Of a stretch of DNA of 58,550 nucleotides, positions 22,330-30,493 are shown piece after piece (position 1 is the first letter of the stretch; each line of letters starts with the position of its first letter). Origin of the DNA: a virus; the IMG/VR virus record IMGVR_UViG_3300007513_000047, positions 1-58,550 of that record; one strand, written 5' to 3'. The notes below the pieces were generated by a model. It worked only from the letters and a program-made list of their open reading frames with translations. It was not told where the DNA came from and did not search any database. Made by a program: the position numbers and the translations under genes.

Positions 22330-23583
22330 TTAGATATAATCATCTTCGATTACAGTATCCTCAGGTTTGACTTCCTCAACAACTTCTTCGTAAGGATTAA
22401 CTCCTTCATCAACTTTGGTGTAGAGGTCAAGAACTGCGGCCCTAGTTTCTTCATCGAATCTAGAGATACACATTGTTATTGATTTGAGTTTATCGTTAAA
22501 CATTCTGAAAGCGTTTACAATGTGAACAAGTCTTCGAGTTGTTATCACATCATCTATCGCACCTTCGTAGTAAGTTTTTCTGATTATGTCTGCCCAATCA
22601 ACTAGTTTTTTGCAGAACTCTTCATCAACTTCGCCACTCAATGCCATTTCTTTTTTAAGAATGTTTCTCTCAGTAGTCACTGGAGGATATTCTTGTTGCA
22701 TTGTAATCGCAAACCTTTCAAGCATCGCTTCATTCATAATTTGAGTCCCTATGAACTTGCCATCTTCTGAACCTTGCCCTTTAGTGTTTGCAGTTGCAAG
22801 AACTGTGAACCCAGGTGTTGGTGTCACCCACTCACCAGTTTTCTTGATTAAGTATCCTTTCCCTTCAAGAACTGATTGTAAACACATGAGTTTATTAGAC
22901 CCTAAGTCAACTTCATCAAGAAGTAAGACAGCGCCTTTTCTCATTGCCTTGATAACAGGACCTTCTCTAAAGATAATGTTACCATTTTGTAGAGTGTGTC
23001 CACCCATTAAATCATCTTCATCAGTTTCGATGGTAATGTTCACTCTGAAAAGTTCCCTTTTCAATTGAGCACAAACTTGTTCAATCATCAAAGTTTTACC
23101 ATTTCCTGAAAGACCAGTCACGAAAACTGGAAAGAAGATTTTAGATTTAATGATGTTTTTAACATCTTTATGGTGTCCAAACTGAACATAGTTTGACATC
23201 TTCTCAGGAATGATTTTGACTTTGTCGTCAATTAGATTGACTGCCTCAGTAGCAGCGGCGGCAGGCATATTTGAAACTTGCGGTGCAGGAACAGTCGCAA
23301 CTTTTAACGGTGCAGGTTTATTAACTGCAACAGTTGTGCCATGTTCATCAACTGCAAGAATCGGTTGAAGATTGAAAACAGCACCATCTTTAAAATTGTA
23401 TCTGTTTGATTTCAACCAGTAAGGGAAATGTCCCAATGCATCAAATTGTTCTTTAGTGAACTGTAATTGATTAGGATATTTCGTTTTCAATGCCGTGATA
23501 AATTCTTTTCTATCAGGCGTCAGGTGGAAGTTTTGACCACCTATGTCGATTGACTCGGTTGGGTCATATGTCCATTTACTCAT
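22330..23583 (-). CDS. CobS-like AAA+ ATPase (MoxR/CobS type)
   Basis: A 417-residue AAA+ protein. An N-terminal region of about 110 residues (WTYDPTESIDIGGQNFHLTP...) precedes the ATPase core: Walker A GLSGNGKT near 160-167, Walker B LLLDEVDLGS near 215-225 and a sensor region VLATANTKGQG near 260. The closest known group is CobS/MoxR, ATPases that act with VWA partners such as CobT. CobS-like genes are common in marine T4-like phages, although their role in cobalamin synthesis there is doubtful. Its promoter carries the shared operator at 23607-23648. Confidence 0.88.
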   Translation of the reverse strand: MSKWTYDPTESIDIGGQNFHLTPDRKEFITALKTKYPNQLQFTKEQFDALGHFPYWLKSNRYNFKDGAVFNLQPILAVDEHGTTVAVNKPAPLKVATVPAPQVSNMPAAAATEAVNLIDDKVKIIPEKMSNYVQFGHHKDVKNIIKSKIFFPVFVTGLSGNGKTLMIEQVCAQLKRELFRVNITIETDEDDLMGGHTLQNGNIIFREGPVIKAMRKGAVLLLDEVDLGSNKLMCLQSVLEGKGYLIKKTGEWVTPTPGFTVLATANTKGQGSEDGKFIGTQIMNEAMLERFAITMQQEYPPVTTERNILKKEMALSGEVDEEFCKKLVDWADIIRKTYYEGAIDDVITTRRLVHIVNAFRMFNDKLKSITMCISRFDEETRAAVLDLYTKVDEGVNPYEEVVEEVKPEDTVIEDDYI

Positions 23584-23606
23584 ATAGTCTCCTTGTTAAT
23601 ATTTTT

Positions 23607-23648
23607 CATCATGTGTCCATGGTACTAAAAAAGTGTACCTACTGTCAA
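23607..23648 (-). promoter_or_regulatory. Shared promoter/operator, copy 1
   Basis: Minus strand TTGACA (23643-23648) lies upstream of a weak -10 (TACCAT at 18-base spacing). Bases 23607-23639 are identical to 28416-28448 and contain GGTAC, a 9-base spacer, GTACC: an inverted repeat between the -35 and -10. It should control the CobS-like gene. Confidence 0.65.
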
Positions 23649-23657
23649 CCATTATTA

Positions 23658-23954
23658 TTACCATTTGTCTTTAACATCTGGTACTCCGTTTACATAATCA
23701 AATGGCATCGATATACTAGCAGGGTTATGACCACTACCAATATATCTAAATCCTTTCTGAACTGTCATAGGGTCTACATGGTCTAGATATCTATCAACCC
23801 AACACCCTTTCCTTTGACAGTAATCTTCCACTTCAGCATATGTTCCATGAACATACTCTTTGAAGTTTCCTTCTTGGTCTAATACCCTTGCATATTCTTG
23901 TTGGTCTATCTGACCTCTAGGTATCTTTGGTAAATTTAATTCTAATTGTTTCAT
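23658..23954 (-). CDS. Hypothetical protein, 98 aa
   Basis: A soluble protein (MKQLELNLPKIPRGQIDQQEY...), basic at the N-terminus, with a short C-terminal RYIGSGHNPASISMPFDYVNG segment. It overlaps the following 508-residue gene by 4 bases and is the 3'-most gene of that operon. No family recognised. Confidence 0.55.
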   Translation of the reverse strand: MKQLELNLPKIPRGQIDQQEYARVLDQEGNFKEYVHGTYAEVEDYCQRKGCWVDRYLDHVDPMTVQKGFRYIGSGHNPASISMPFDYVNGVPDVKDKW

Positions 23955-25477
23955 AATTTCTCCGGAACTAGTGTCACTTTGCCACTATCATCATTTGTTG
24001 AACCTAGTATAGTGCAAAAGTCACCAACATCCTTGTGGTGATTATGCCAAGTGTTTGCAGTGATTTTCTTAGAAGAAGCAGGACCATCTTTACCTTTTGA
24101 ACCATTACTTTTCCAATCGTTAGGTGCATCTGCTCTGCCACCATTAATATCTGTTATTGTAATCCACATCTTACTACAGTCTTCATTTCTACCAATCAGT
24201 AAGAAGTCCATTGTTGATGCCGTTTTAGCGGTACCTGAACCATCACCGCCTGCCCACCCATTCATAGAACCTTGGTCTTCATTTATCAATGTCACTTTAA
24301 CTTCAATAACTGGAATGTGATATCCCTCTTTTGAAGTTTTGTATCTTTCGCCATCAATTAAACCTCTAACTTCAACATCGAATACACTATCATTTTCTTT
24401 ACCTTCTGAGTATGCATCATATCCATATTCTCTCATAACAAGAGTCATAGCAGACATAGCACTATGCGAACAACCACTTGATATTGCACTTTGACTTTCG
24501 CCTGCAATCTTACTGAATACAATTTTTACTTTACCCTCACCTGGAACAACTGCGACTGCACCAAATTTTTGTTCTAGAAAATCTTTAAATAACTTTACGA
24601 ATCTCTTTTGCATCTTCTTAGATTTTTTGAATAACTTCCAAAAGTGTTTCGCATCTGTAATACATTCTGCATAATTTTCATCTATAGCAAACTCTAATGC
24701 CTTTGCAGGAGTTGTGCAACTTTTACCATTGAACTTCTTATCTACATCAATAATCTTGAACCATTTTCTTGCTTCTTTATCACCCACAAAGTCAATCAAT
24801 TGAAGCCCTTTCAATAAATGTGTATTACTTATATCTCTATCTTTGGCAAAGTTTTTTCTCTCTTTAGCACAAAAAGAATAGTTTTTTGTTTCTTTATAGT
24901 TTCCTGTTAAGTCAACCTTTCTATCTTCTGCCAACATTTTTCTCATGGCGTTAAACTCTTGACAGTTGGTCAACCAACTCTTCATATTTCTTACTAATAA
25001 GTTTCTTCCGTTTTGTGATGATAATATCTGTGCATCGTCAAACTCACTTCTATTTGGGTCAAACCATATGTCTTCTGGACAAATATAAACTCTTACAAGT
25101 TCAAGACCAGTCTTAGTAGTCATGAAAACTCTACAATCACCATTTCTTATGAAACAATAACCATCTATTGCAACTGCTTCTGTATTACCTACACCATCAT
25201 AATCAATCTTTGAGTTTTCTAATAACCCCTCTACACCATAACCTAAATCATATAACTTTCGAACATTAGGGTCTTCATCGTGTGGATTCTTTTCGAAGAG
25301 TTCAAACTCTGGATACATTTTTCTATTTGCAGGACTAGGTCTCAACAATTCAGCAGGCATTAGAAATGTATAAGATTGTTTACCATACTCTTTACTGTTT
25401 AATGCCTCTATGAATTCTGGATATTCACAACCCACAAACTGTTTCAATTCAGATAATATTTTTTCTCTTTGTTTCAT
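23951..25477 (-). CDS. Large protein with possible ParB-like and PD-(D/E)XK-like regions
   Basis: A 508-residue protein, no recognised full-length family. Residues about 38-135 show a ParB/Srx-like pattern: LLRPSPANRKMYPEF, then a GVEGLLENSKIDYDG stretch, AVAIDGYCFIRNGDCRV and LVRVYICPEDI. The C-terminal third contains VFDVEVRGLI followed about 20 residues later by VIEVKVTLI, which fits the acidic-then-ExK pattern of PD-(D/E)XK nucleases. Both are inferences from pattern. It sits between a Cys-rich small protein and a short gene, in the operon of the VWA protein. Confidence 0.5.
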   Translation of the reverse strand: MKQREKILSELKQFVGCEYPEFIEALNSKEYGKQSYTFLMPAELLRPSPANRKMYPEFELFEKNPHDEDPNVRKLYDLGYGVEGLLENSKIDYDGVGNTEAVAIDGYCFIRNGDCRVFMTTKTGLELVRVYICPEDIWFDPNRSEFDDAQILSSQNGRNLLVRNMKSWLTNCQEFNAMRKMLAEDRKVDLTGNYKETKNYSFCAKERKNFAKDRDISNTHLLKGLQLIDFVGDKEARKWFKIIDVDKKFNGKSCTTPAKALEFAIDENYAECITDAKHFWKLFKKSKKMQKRFVKLFKDFLEQKFGAVAVVPGEGKVKIVFSKIAGESQSAISSGCSHSAMSAMTLVMREYGYDAYSEGKENDSVFDVEVRGLIDGERYKTSKEGYHIPVIEVKVTLINEDQGSMNGWAGGDGSGTAKTASTMDFLLIGRNEDCSKMWITITDINGGRADAPNDWKSNGSKGKDGPASSKKITANTWHNHHKDVGDFCTILGSTNDDSGKVTLVPEKL

Positions 25478-25719
25478 TCTATGTCCTTAAGTAATCTCTC
25501 CATATCAATTGCGATAGAAGTCTTCTTACCCTTTCTCTTGGTGGTATAAGAATCATTGTTAACCCAAAATCTAAATGCCTTACATTCAACCTCTTCTTCA
25601 GCACACAAAGCTTGCCTAGGGCAATTAAACTTAACGCATGGTCCTACACCAACACTAACTATTGCTTCTTGAAACTTGTCGTAATTGACAGATTCAATTA
25701 TTTCCATTTTTATTGCCAT
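25474..25719 (-). CDS. Small protein with four-cysteine motif, 81 aa
   Basis: An 81-residue protein with four spaced cysteines (CVKFNCPRQALC followed by EEEVEC: C-x4-C-x5-C-x6-C) near residues 28-46, typical of a metal or iron-sulfur site. The rest is short, with a basic stretch (TKRKGKK). Its start overlaps the end of the VWA gene by one base and its stop overlaps the next by 4. No family recognised. Confidence 0.55.
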   Translation of the reverse strand: MAIKMEIIESVNYDKFQEAIVSVGVGPCVKFNCPRQALCAEEEVECKAFRFWVNNDSYTTKRKGKKTSIAIDMERLLKDIE

Positions 25720-28184
25720 TATGCAATCTCCTTTATAAATTCATTAACTAAAAATCTTGAGGTTGTTTTACCTTTTTGATTTCTTTTGAAGGCCGCCATT
25801 ACTCTATTCTTGTTTGCACCAATGTACTCTTCATCAAGTTCATCATCGCCTGCCGTGGCAAGTTTAGATGCATAAGTTAAGAACAATTTGTTGTACCCTT
25901 TACATTCAACTACATACCCTTGTTTTCTGGTTTCTTTCCAAAGTTCATCTGTTGAGTGATAAGCCTTGTTGCCCATTATTGCATATGCAGTATTTCTAAA
26001 ATCGTGTTTCTTAGAGAACACAAAGTATCCTGTCACGGTCACATTGCAAGTTTCTGATAACCACTCTAAAAGATTTTGAGTCGCATCGAACCTACTGTCA
26101 CCGATAGTTGAATTATCTTCGTAAAGGAAACTCTTATTGATGTATGGGTCTAAGAAATATCTCTTCTTGTTCCATCTTGCATAAGAATCTTCACCTACTT
26201 GTGCTTTTTCATCAGACCTTTCCTCAGAACTATCTGAGAAGAATCTAGAACTGTGACTGTAACCATCAGTGATAATCGTTAAGATAGATTTTTCAACTCC
26301 GTATGCGTGGTTAAACTCTGGTAAGAATTTTCTCATTGCAACTAAACAGTGGTCAAGAGGTGTTCCTCCCAATCTGTAATGGTCAGGATACATTTCATAA
26401 TGTTGGTGTTTTTCTTGTTTCTCATTATAATATGCCTCAGGATCCCAAGTTTGAACTCCATTAAAAATTCTATCGTATTCTTCAATCAAAGGTCTCTCTT
26501 TTTGTCTCCAACTGTATGTGATGTCTTGGTGCAATTTACTAACTAGTATTGAACTAAGGTTCACAAACATTTCGTTATATTCTCTGTGAGATTGTTCGTT
26601 AGAAAGTATTTCAACTAATTTGCCTTTGCCACTTGAACGATAAGGATCACCATCTTTTCTTCTAATTGCATCTGAGAACAAATACACTCTGAAAGGTATT
26701 TGAACTTTTCTGCAAAACTCAGCAAGAACAAGAGATTGTTCAAGTAAGTCTGAAACTTCTCTACTGATAGAACCAGACCAGTCAACTAAAACATTCAAAC
26801 CATGATTCTTACCATCAGGTATGTAAGTGACTCTCTTGAAAATATCATCAACTATTTGATACTTAGCAAGTCTATTCATATCGAGTTCACCACTTTTTCC
26901 TGTGAAAGCTTTTGCACTTCTTTGTGCGGTTTGTCTCATTTCAAATTCTTTTGCCATGTGAGCGACAATCTTTTTGTTCTTATCTTGAATATGTTTCTTG
27001 TAATGTTCAGCAAGAACTTTCCAATATAATCTATTATCTTTTTTTCTATCGTTATATTCAGAACGCCAAGCTTGTGATTTCTTATCTTTATGATTTGCCA
27101 TCAATTCTTCTAATCTTTCATCAAGGTCTTTGCCCGAGAAGAATTCTCTCCAATCTTCAAGAACTGTTTTGTAATCATAAAGAACATTATCAACTTTTTT
27201 ATTTTCAAATCTTTCTCTTATTGGAACAGTTGTTCTGATACAAGCATTTTCATCTATAAATTCTTCTTCATTATTATGTGCATTGTATTCAGTAAGTGAT
27301 TCTCTTGCACCCTCAGGTTCATCATATCTACCTGTGAAGTTTCCACCTTCTTTACCAGTGACTTTAATTTCTTCTTCAAGGTCTTCGCCAGGTTCTGTAC
27401 CAGGTTCTGGTACTTTCTCTTCTTCCTCTTCTTTATCTGGATTGATAGGTGAACCATAAGAATCAGTATTGTCTCCATCTGGATCTTCCGTTTCTTCATC
27501 TTCGGTTTCCCACTTAGAAGTTTCTTCTGAGTTTTCTTCTTCGCCTTCTTCATCGCCATTTTCTAGCATTTCATCAGGCACTATAAATGTAATTTGTTCG
27601 TCATTCTCGTCTCTGGTCTCATTTTCTTTTGACCACTCATAAATCTCTGTAGCAACTTCAACAACATCTTCCCATGTTTTACATGCATCTGCCTTTTTTA
27701 AGAACTGAATTAAAACTGTATCGTGAATGATGTCTACTCTAGAACCACACTTTGTAATTAGATTGATTTTATCAATCATAGAAAGTGTTTGTAAATCTCT
27801 CTCTTTAATACCAAAGAAGTCTTTGTCCATTAATTCATTATATGCCTTGAAGAATGAACCCCTTAACCCTTGATACTTCTCTTTGATTGCCTTCTCAATT
27901 CGGACATCTTCTATAACATTGAGATACCCTTTAAGAGTTTTATTCTCCATAATAGTGGAGTGAAGCCCTTCATATGGAGTATTCAACGCATGACCCACTT
28001 CATGACCCATAAACAAGTCATAAAGTTCTGGTGATATATCGTCTTTGAAAACAGGACAAGCAAGTACCCTATTCTTCACATCAAAATATGCGGTGGGTAT
28101 TGCTTTATGAACTATCGTCAAGTCCTCAGTAGCCATAAGTCTAGCGAGGTTATCTTTCTGCGTTCTTAATCTTTCGTCTACCAT
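25719..28184 (-). CDS. CobT-like protein: zincin-type HExxH plus VWA domain
   Basis: An 821-residue protein of CobT type. Residues H61-H65 form HEVGH, with E92 in NVIEDVRIEK as a plausible third ligand, the pattern of a zinc metallopeptidase-like fold. A long acidic linker (Glu/Asp/Pro-rich, about 210-285) follows, then a VWA domain with the metal site DWSGSIS near 469-475 and ITDGYSHS near 640. CobT pairs with the AAA protein CobS in cobaltochelatase, and a CobS-like gene lies nearby (22330-23583). The presence of HEVGH and an intact metal site argues that the pair remodels or matures a target. The substrate is unknown. Confidence 0.85.
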   Translation of the reverse strand: MVDERLRTQKDNLARLMATEDLTIVHKAIPTAYFDVKNRVLACPVFKDDISPELYDLFMGHEVGHALNTPYEGLHSTIMENKTLKGYLNVIEDVRIEKAIKEKYQGLRGSFFKAYNELMDKDFFGIKERDLQTLSMIDKINLITKCGSRVDIIHDTVLIQFLKKADACKTWEDVVEVATEIYEWSKENETRDENDEQITFIVPDEMLENGDEEGEEENSEETSKWETEDEETEDPDGDNTDSYGSPINPDKEEEEEKVPEPGTEPGEDLEEEIKVTGKEGGNFTGRYDEPEGARESLTEYNAHNNEEEFIDENACIRTTVPIRERFENKKVDNVLYDYKTVLEDWREFFSGKDLDERLEELMANHKDKKSQAWRSEYNDRKKDNRLYWKVLAEHYKKHIQDKNKKIVAHMAKEFEMRQTAQRSAKAFTGKSGELDMNRLAKYQIVDDIFKRVTYIPDGKNHGLNVLVDWSGSISREVSDLLEQSLVLAEFCRKVQIPFRVYLFSDAIRRKDGDPYRSSGKGKLVEILSNEQSHREYNEMFVNLSSILVSKLHQDITYSWRQKERPLIEEYDRIFNGVQTWDPEAYYNEKQEKHQHYEMYPDHYRLGGTPLDHCLVAMRKFLPEFNHAYGVEKSILTIITDGYSHSSRFFSDSSEERSDEKAQVGEDSYARWNKKRYFLDPYINKSFLYEDNSTIGDSRFDATQNLLEWLSETCNVTVTGYFVFSKKHDFRNTAYAIMGNKAYHSTDELWKETRKQGYVVECKGYNKLFLTYASKLATAGDDELDEEYIGANKNRVMAAFKRNQKGKTTSRFLVNEFIKEIA

Positions 28185-28399
28185 TCTTTGTAAAACCCTT
28201 CTTTTTCGTTATCGTTATAACCTTTCATATAAATTTTTATTTGATATGGGGTTAAATCGGTCACTCTTTTACATTTGTATGTTCCGTGAGGATAGTAATG
28301 AGGATTTATACCTCGTCTATAATAAGAGTCGCAAGTGCCTCTATCATAAAGACCACCATTGACTGTGTGTTTTTCTGGAATTCCTTCTACTTCAAACAT
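28178..28399 (-). CDS. Hypothetical protein, 73 aa
   Basis: A short, Tyr- and Gly-rich protein (MFEVEGIPEKHTVNGGLYDRGTCDSYYRRG...). It leads the VWA operon, overlapping it by 7 bases, behind shared promoter copy 2. It looks like a small, two-cysteine domain; no family recognised. Confidence 0.55.
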   Translation of the reverse strand: MFEVEGIPEKHTVNGGLYDRGTCDSYYRRGINPHYYPHGTYKCKRVTDLTPYQIKIYMKGYNDNEKEGFYKEW

Positions 28400-28415
28400 A
28401 TTTACTCCTATAATT

Positions 28416-28457
28416 CATCATGTGTCCATGGTACTAAAAAAGTGTACCCATTGTCAA
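28416..28457 (-). promoter_or_regulatory. Shared promoter/operator, copy 2
   Basis: TTGACA (28452-28457) with the inverted repeat GGTAC-N9-GTACC downstream. Bases 28416-28448 repeat 23607-23639 exactly. It should drive the 73-residue gene, the VWA protein, the Cys protein, the 508-residue protein and the 98-residue protein. Confidence 0.65.
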
Positions 28458-28459
28458 AT

Positions 28460-28672
28460 TTATCCTAGGTTATCTACTGATGATTGAACATCTGAAATAT
28501 TACTATTAGCAGATTGTATCTCTGATTCAATTGAACTCAATTGACTTTCTAAAGAATCGACTTTTGATTTTAAGTCTTCAATCGTTGAACCTAATATATC
28601 ATTTATTTCAATAACTTTATCGAAATTTTTCACTACTTGTTCCATTAGTGTATTATTGGTTACTTCACTCAT
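28460..28672 (-). CDS. Small coiled-coil protein, 70 aa
   Basis: A 70-residue protein whose residues about 20-68 are continuous heptads (ILGSTIEDLKSKVDSLESQL, then IESEIQSANSNISDVQSSV), so it should form a coiled coil. It overlaps the next gene by 4 bases. Function unknown. Confidence 0.6.
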   Translation of the reverse strand: MSEVTNNTLMEQVVKNFDKVIEINDILGSTIEDLKSKVDSLESQLSSIESEIQSANSNISDVQSSVDNLG

Positions 28673-28974
28673 GCTTTCGCTCCTTTGTTTTTGATTACTG
28701 TTCTGATATCAGCAGCGAATTGCCAGGCGTTATAATCACCAGCACTTGCGATACCAAAATCTTTATCGTTAATAATTAATTTGTAATACTTGGCACCACT
28801 TATAAAATCTAGAAGTTCACCATCTTCGATTTTACCGGTAATCCAGTATTTGTTAAATGAACCTTTGACAGGTTGCAATTGATAACCTAGACCTTCCATA
28901 AAGTCTAGAATTTTTTGTTTGTTAAAGATACCTTCTTTCTCAGCAGGTACTTTTAAAATTGGATTGTATTTCAT
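28669..28974 (-). CDS. Hypothetical protein, 101 aa
   Basis: A soluble mixed alpha/beta protein. I chose the ATG at 28974, which gives MKYNPILKVPAEKEG and has GGAG 6 bases upstream; an upstream start would lie inside the neighbouring gene. It includes ILDFMEGLGYQLQPVKG and a KLIINDKDFGIASAGDYN segment. No family recognised. Confidence 0.55.
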   Translation of the reverse strand: MKYNPILKVPAEKEGIFNKQKILDFMEGLGYQLQPVKGSFNKYWITGKIEDGELLDFISGAKYYKLIINDKDFGIASAGDYNAWQFAADIRTVIKNKGAKA

Positions 28975-28990
28975 ATTACTCCTATAAATT

Positions 28991-29215
28991 TTATCCGTGA
29001 GGACCAGGAATGTTGATCCAATCATCGAACATTTGGTCCATTAAAACTGTTTTTGCAAAATCTATTATGTTTGCACCGTGGACTTTGTCTCCTGTGAATT
29101 TGGAAACTTTTGTTAGGTTTGCAGGATTAAGTGCTTTGATTACATCCATGTCTTTCATATCTGCAACATCCATTATAATGTTGTCTGCAATTATGTCATT
29201 AGCGGGGTGACTCAT
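28991..29215 (-). CDS. Hypothetical protein, 74 aa
   Basis: A short Asp/Met-rich protein (MSHPANDIIADNIIMDVADMKDMDVIKAL...) behind shared promoter copy 3. The Asp- and Ile-rich N-terminus is helical-looking. No family recognised. Confidence 0.5.
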   Translation of the reverse strand: MSHPANDIIADNIIMDVADMKDMDVIKALNPANLTKVSKFTGDKVHGANIIDFAKTVLMDQMFDDWINIPGPHG

Positions 29216-29253
29216 TTTTTTACTCCTTTTTTTATTACTTTTCTCATTTCTTA

Positions 29254-29287
29254 GTCCATGGTATCAAAAAGCGCTACCCATTGTCAA
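29254..29287 (-). promoter_or_regulatory. Shared promoter/operator, copy 3 (diverged)
   Basis: TTGACA (29282-29287) with the same spacing and the same CCATGG block as copies 1 and 2, but the inverted repeat is imperfect (GGTAT against CTACC). It precedes the three small genes at 28460-29215. Confidence 0.55.
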
Positions 29288-29322
29288 CCTCTGAAAGGCC
29301 TATAGGTATAAGGATTTAGAAA

Positions 29323-29970
29323 TTAATTTTCGTAAGGATTTTCTAAACGATAGGAATCTTCGTCTAGATTTAAGTCTTTTACCGGATAAATTGGCATACA
29401 TCGAGTGATGTCTGTAGTGAACCAAAATGAAACTGTATGTCTTGAATGTCTTCTAACTTTTGATACGCCGTGTGGTATGTAGATACCTTGAAACAATAAA
29501 CCTGAACCTGTTTCTGGTTCGTATGTTTCACCACCTGGAATCCATGTTCGACCACCATTAAAGTTGTCGTTTAGATATAAGATACAAGTCCATTCTCTTG
29601 AAGGTTTATCAGGACTTGATTGGTGTTTTATTTCTTGATTTGAATATGTGTCTAGATGTGGTTCTTGAACTCCGCCGATTGGCCACTCATTGAGTGCAAT
29701 CATTTCTGGAAATACAACTTGGTCTGATATCTTTCTGACTTCGCCTATAAGATTGACTACTACTTCTGATATCCAATTCCGTATATGTGGAGTGTGTATA
29801 TGCATGAATCTGATACCAGTGTAATCAGAACCATCACCTACGCCTGTTATGTGTCTATGACTCTTGTGAAATCGTATCAGTTCCTGACATCTCTCCATCG
29901 ACATCAGATTTTGAATCATTCTTGGCTTGTAGTTGCTGGAAGTATTTTGCGAGTTCATGTCTTTTTTCAT
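29323..29970 (-). CDS. 2OG-Fe(II) oxygenase, prolyl-hydroxylase type
   Basis: A 215-residue dioxygenase. The iron-binding His and Asp are in EPHLDTYS, the distal His and the 2-oxoglutarate-binding Arg in IPHGVSKVRRHSRHTVSFWF. The double-stranded beta-helix strands between (WTCILYLNDNFNGGRTWIPGG) are standard. The family hydroxylates proteins or small molecules. It overlaps the deformylase gene by 116 bases if the first ATG is used; starts 17 or 22 codons later would shorten this. No context clue to the substrate. Confidence 0.85.
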   Translation of the reverse strand: MKKDMNSQNTSSNYKPRMIQNLMSMERCQELIRFHKSHRHITGVGDGSDYTGIRFMHIHTPHIRNWISEVVVNLIGEVRKISDQVVFPEMIALNEWPIGGVQEPHLDTYSNQEIKHQSSPDKPSREWTCILYLNDNFNGGRTWIPGGETYEPETGSGLLFQGIYIPHGVSKVRRHSRHTVSFWFTTDITRCMPIYPVKDLNLDEDSYRLENPYEN

Positions 29971-30490
29971 TCTCTAATCTCTTCTTTCGAATTTTTGGTC
30001 TGGCTTTTAATGCTCGTTCTATTTTCAACTGAGATGCTCTTTGTAGAAACAGTATACCATTCAAATGGTCTATTTCATGTTGAACACATCTTGCGCCAAT
30101 ACCTTCTAATAGTGCTGTTTGTTCTTTGCCTTCAATGTCTTGATATTTAAACTCTACTGTTTTAGACCTTTTAATCATCAAGAACATATCAGGAAATGAT
30201 AAACAACCTTCTTTCATAAGTTCTGTTTCTTGTGAAACTTTTGTCAATTCAGGATTAAAGTATGCGATATTTGATGGAGTTTTATCTCCTTCATGCATAG
30301 TTCTCATAACAAAAACTCTGTAAGGTAATCCTACTTGATTTGCAGAAAGGCCTAACCCACCAAATTTATCCATCGCTTCACCCAAGTTCTTAGCAATCTC
30401 TTTGGGGTCTTCCGGTGGGTTATCAAAATCGAACTCCGGTGGTGGAGTTCGTAATACCTTTGAAGCCTCTTCTATAAGTTTATACATCAT
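29855..30490 (-). CDS. def: Peptide deformylase
   Basis: A 211-residue peptide deformylase. All three motifs are present: GLSANQVG at 47-54, EGCLSFP at 94-100 (Cys96 binds metal) and QHEIDH at 137-142 (His138, Glu139, His142). The enzyme removes formyl groups from nascent proteins. Phage versions are usually shorter than host ones; this one keeps a basic C-terminal extension (KARPKIRKKRLENEKRHE). It lies directly after the ammonium transporter gene. Confidence 0.95.
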   Translation of the reverse strand: MMYKLIEEASKVLRTPPPEFDFDNPPEDPKEIAKNLGEAMDKFGGLGLSANQVGLPYRVFVMRTMHEGDKTPSNIAYFNPELTKVSQETELMKEGCLSFPDMFLMIKRSKTVEFKYQDIEGKEQTALLEGIGARCVQHEIDHLNGILFLQRASQLKIERALKARPKIRKKRLENEKRHELAKYFQQLQAKNDSKSDVDGEMSGTDTISQES

Positions 30491-30493
30491 ATA

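Noticed and set aside
27254-27559. Minus-strand Lys-rich open frame of about 100 codons inside the VWA gene
   Set aside because: It overlaps the acidic linker of the confident VWA gene in another frame; its poly-Lys content simply mirrors GAA/GAT codons.
23607-28457. Phage attachment site or insertion element made by the 33-base direct repeat
   Set aside because: Both copies sit at the same offset from -35 boxes, no integrase or transposase is present, and a third diverged copy occurs at the same promoter position, so a promoter/operator is the simpler explanation.
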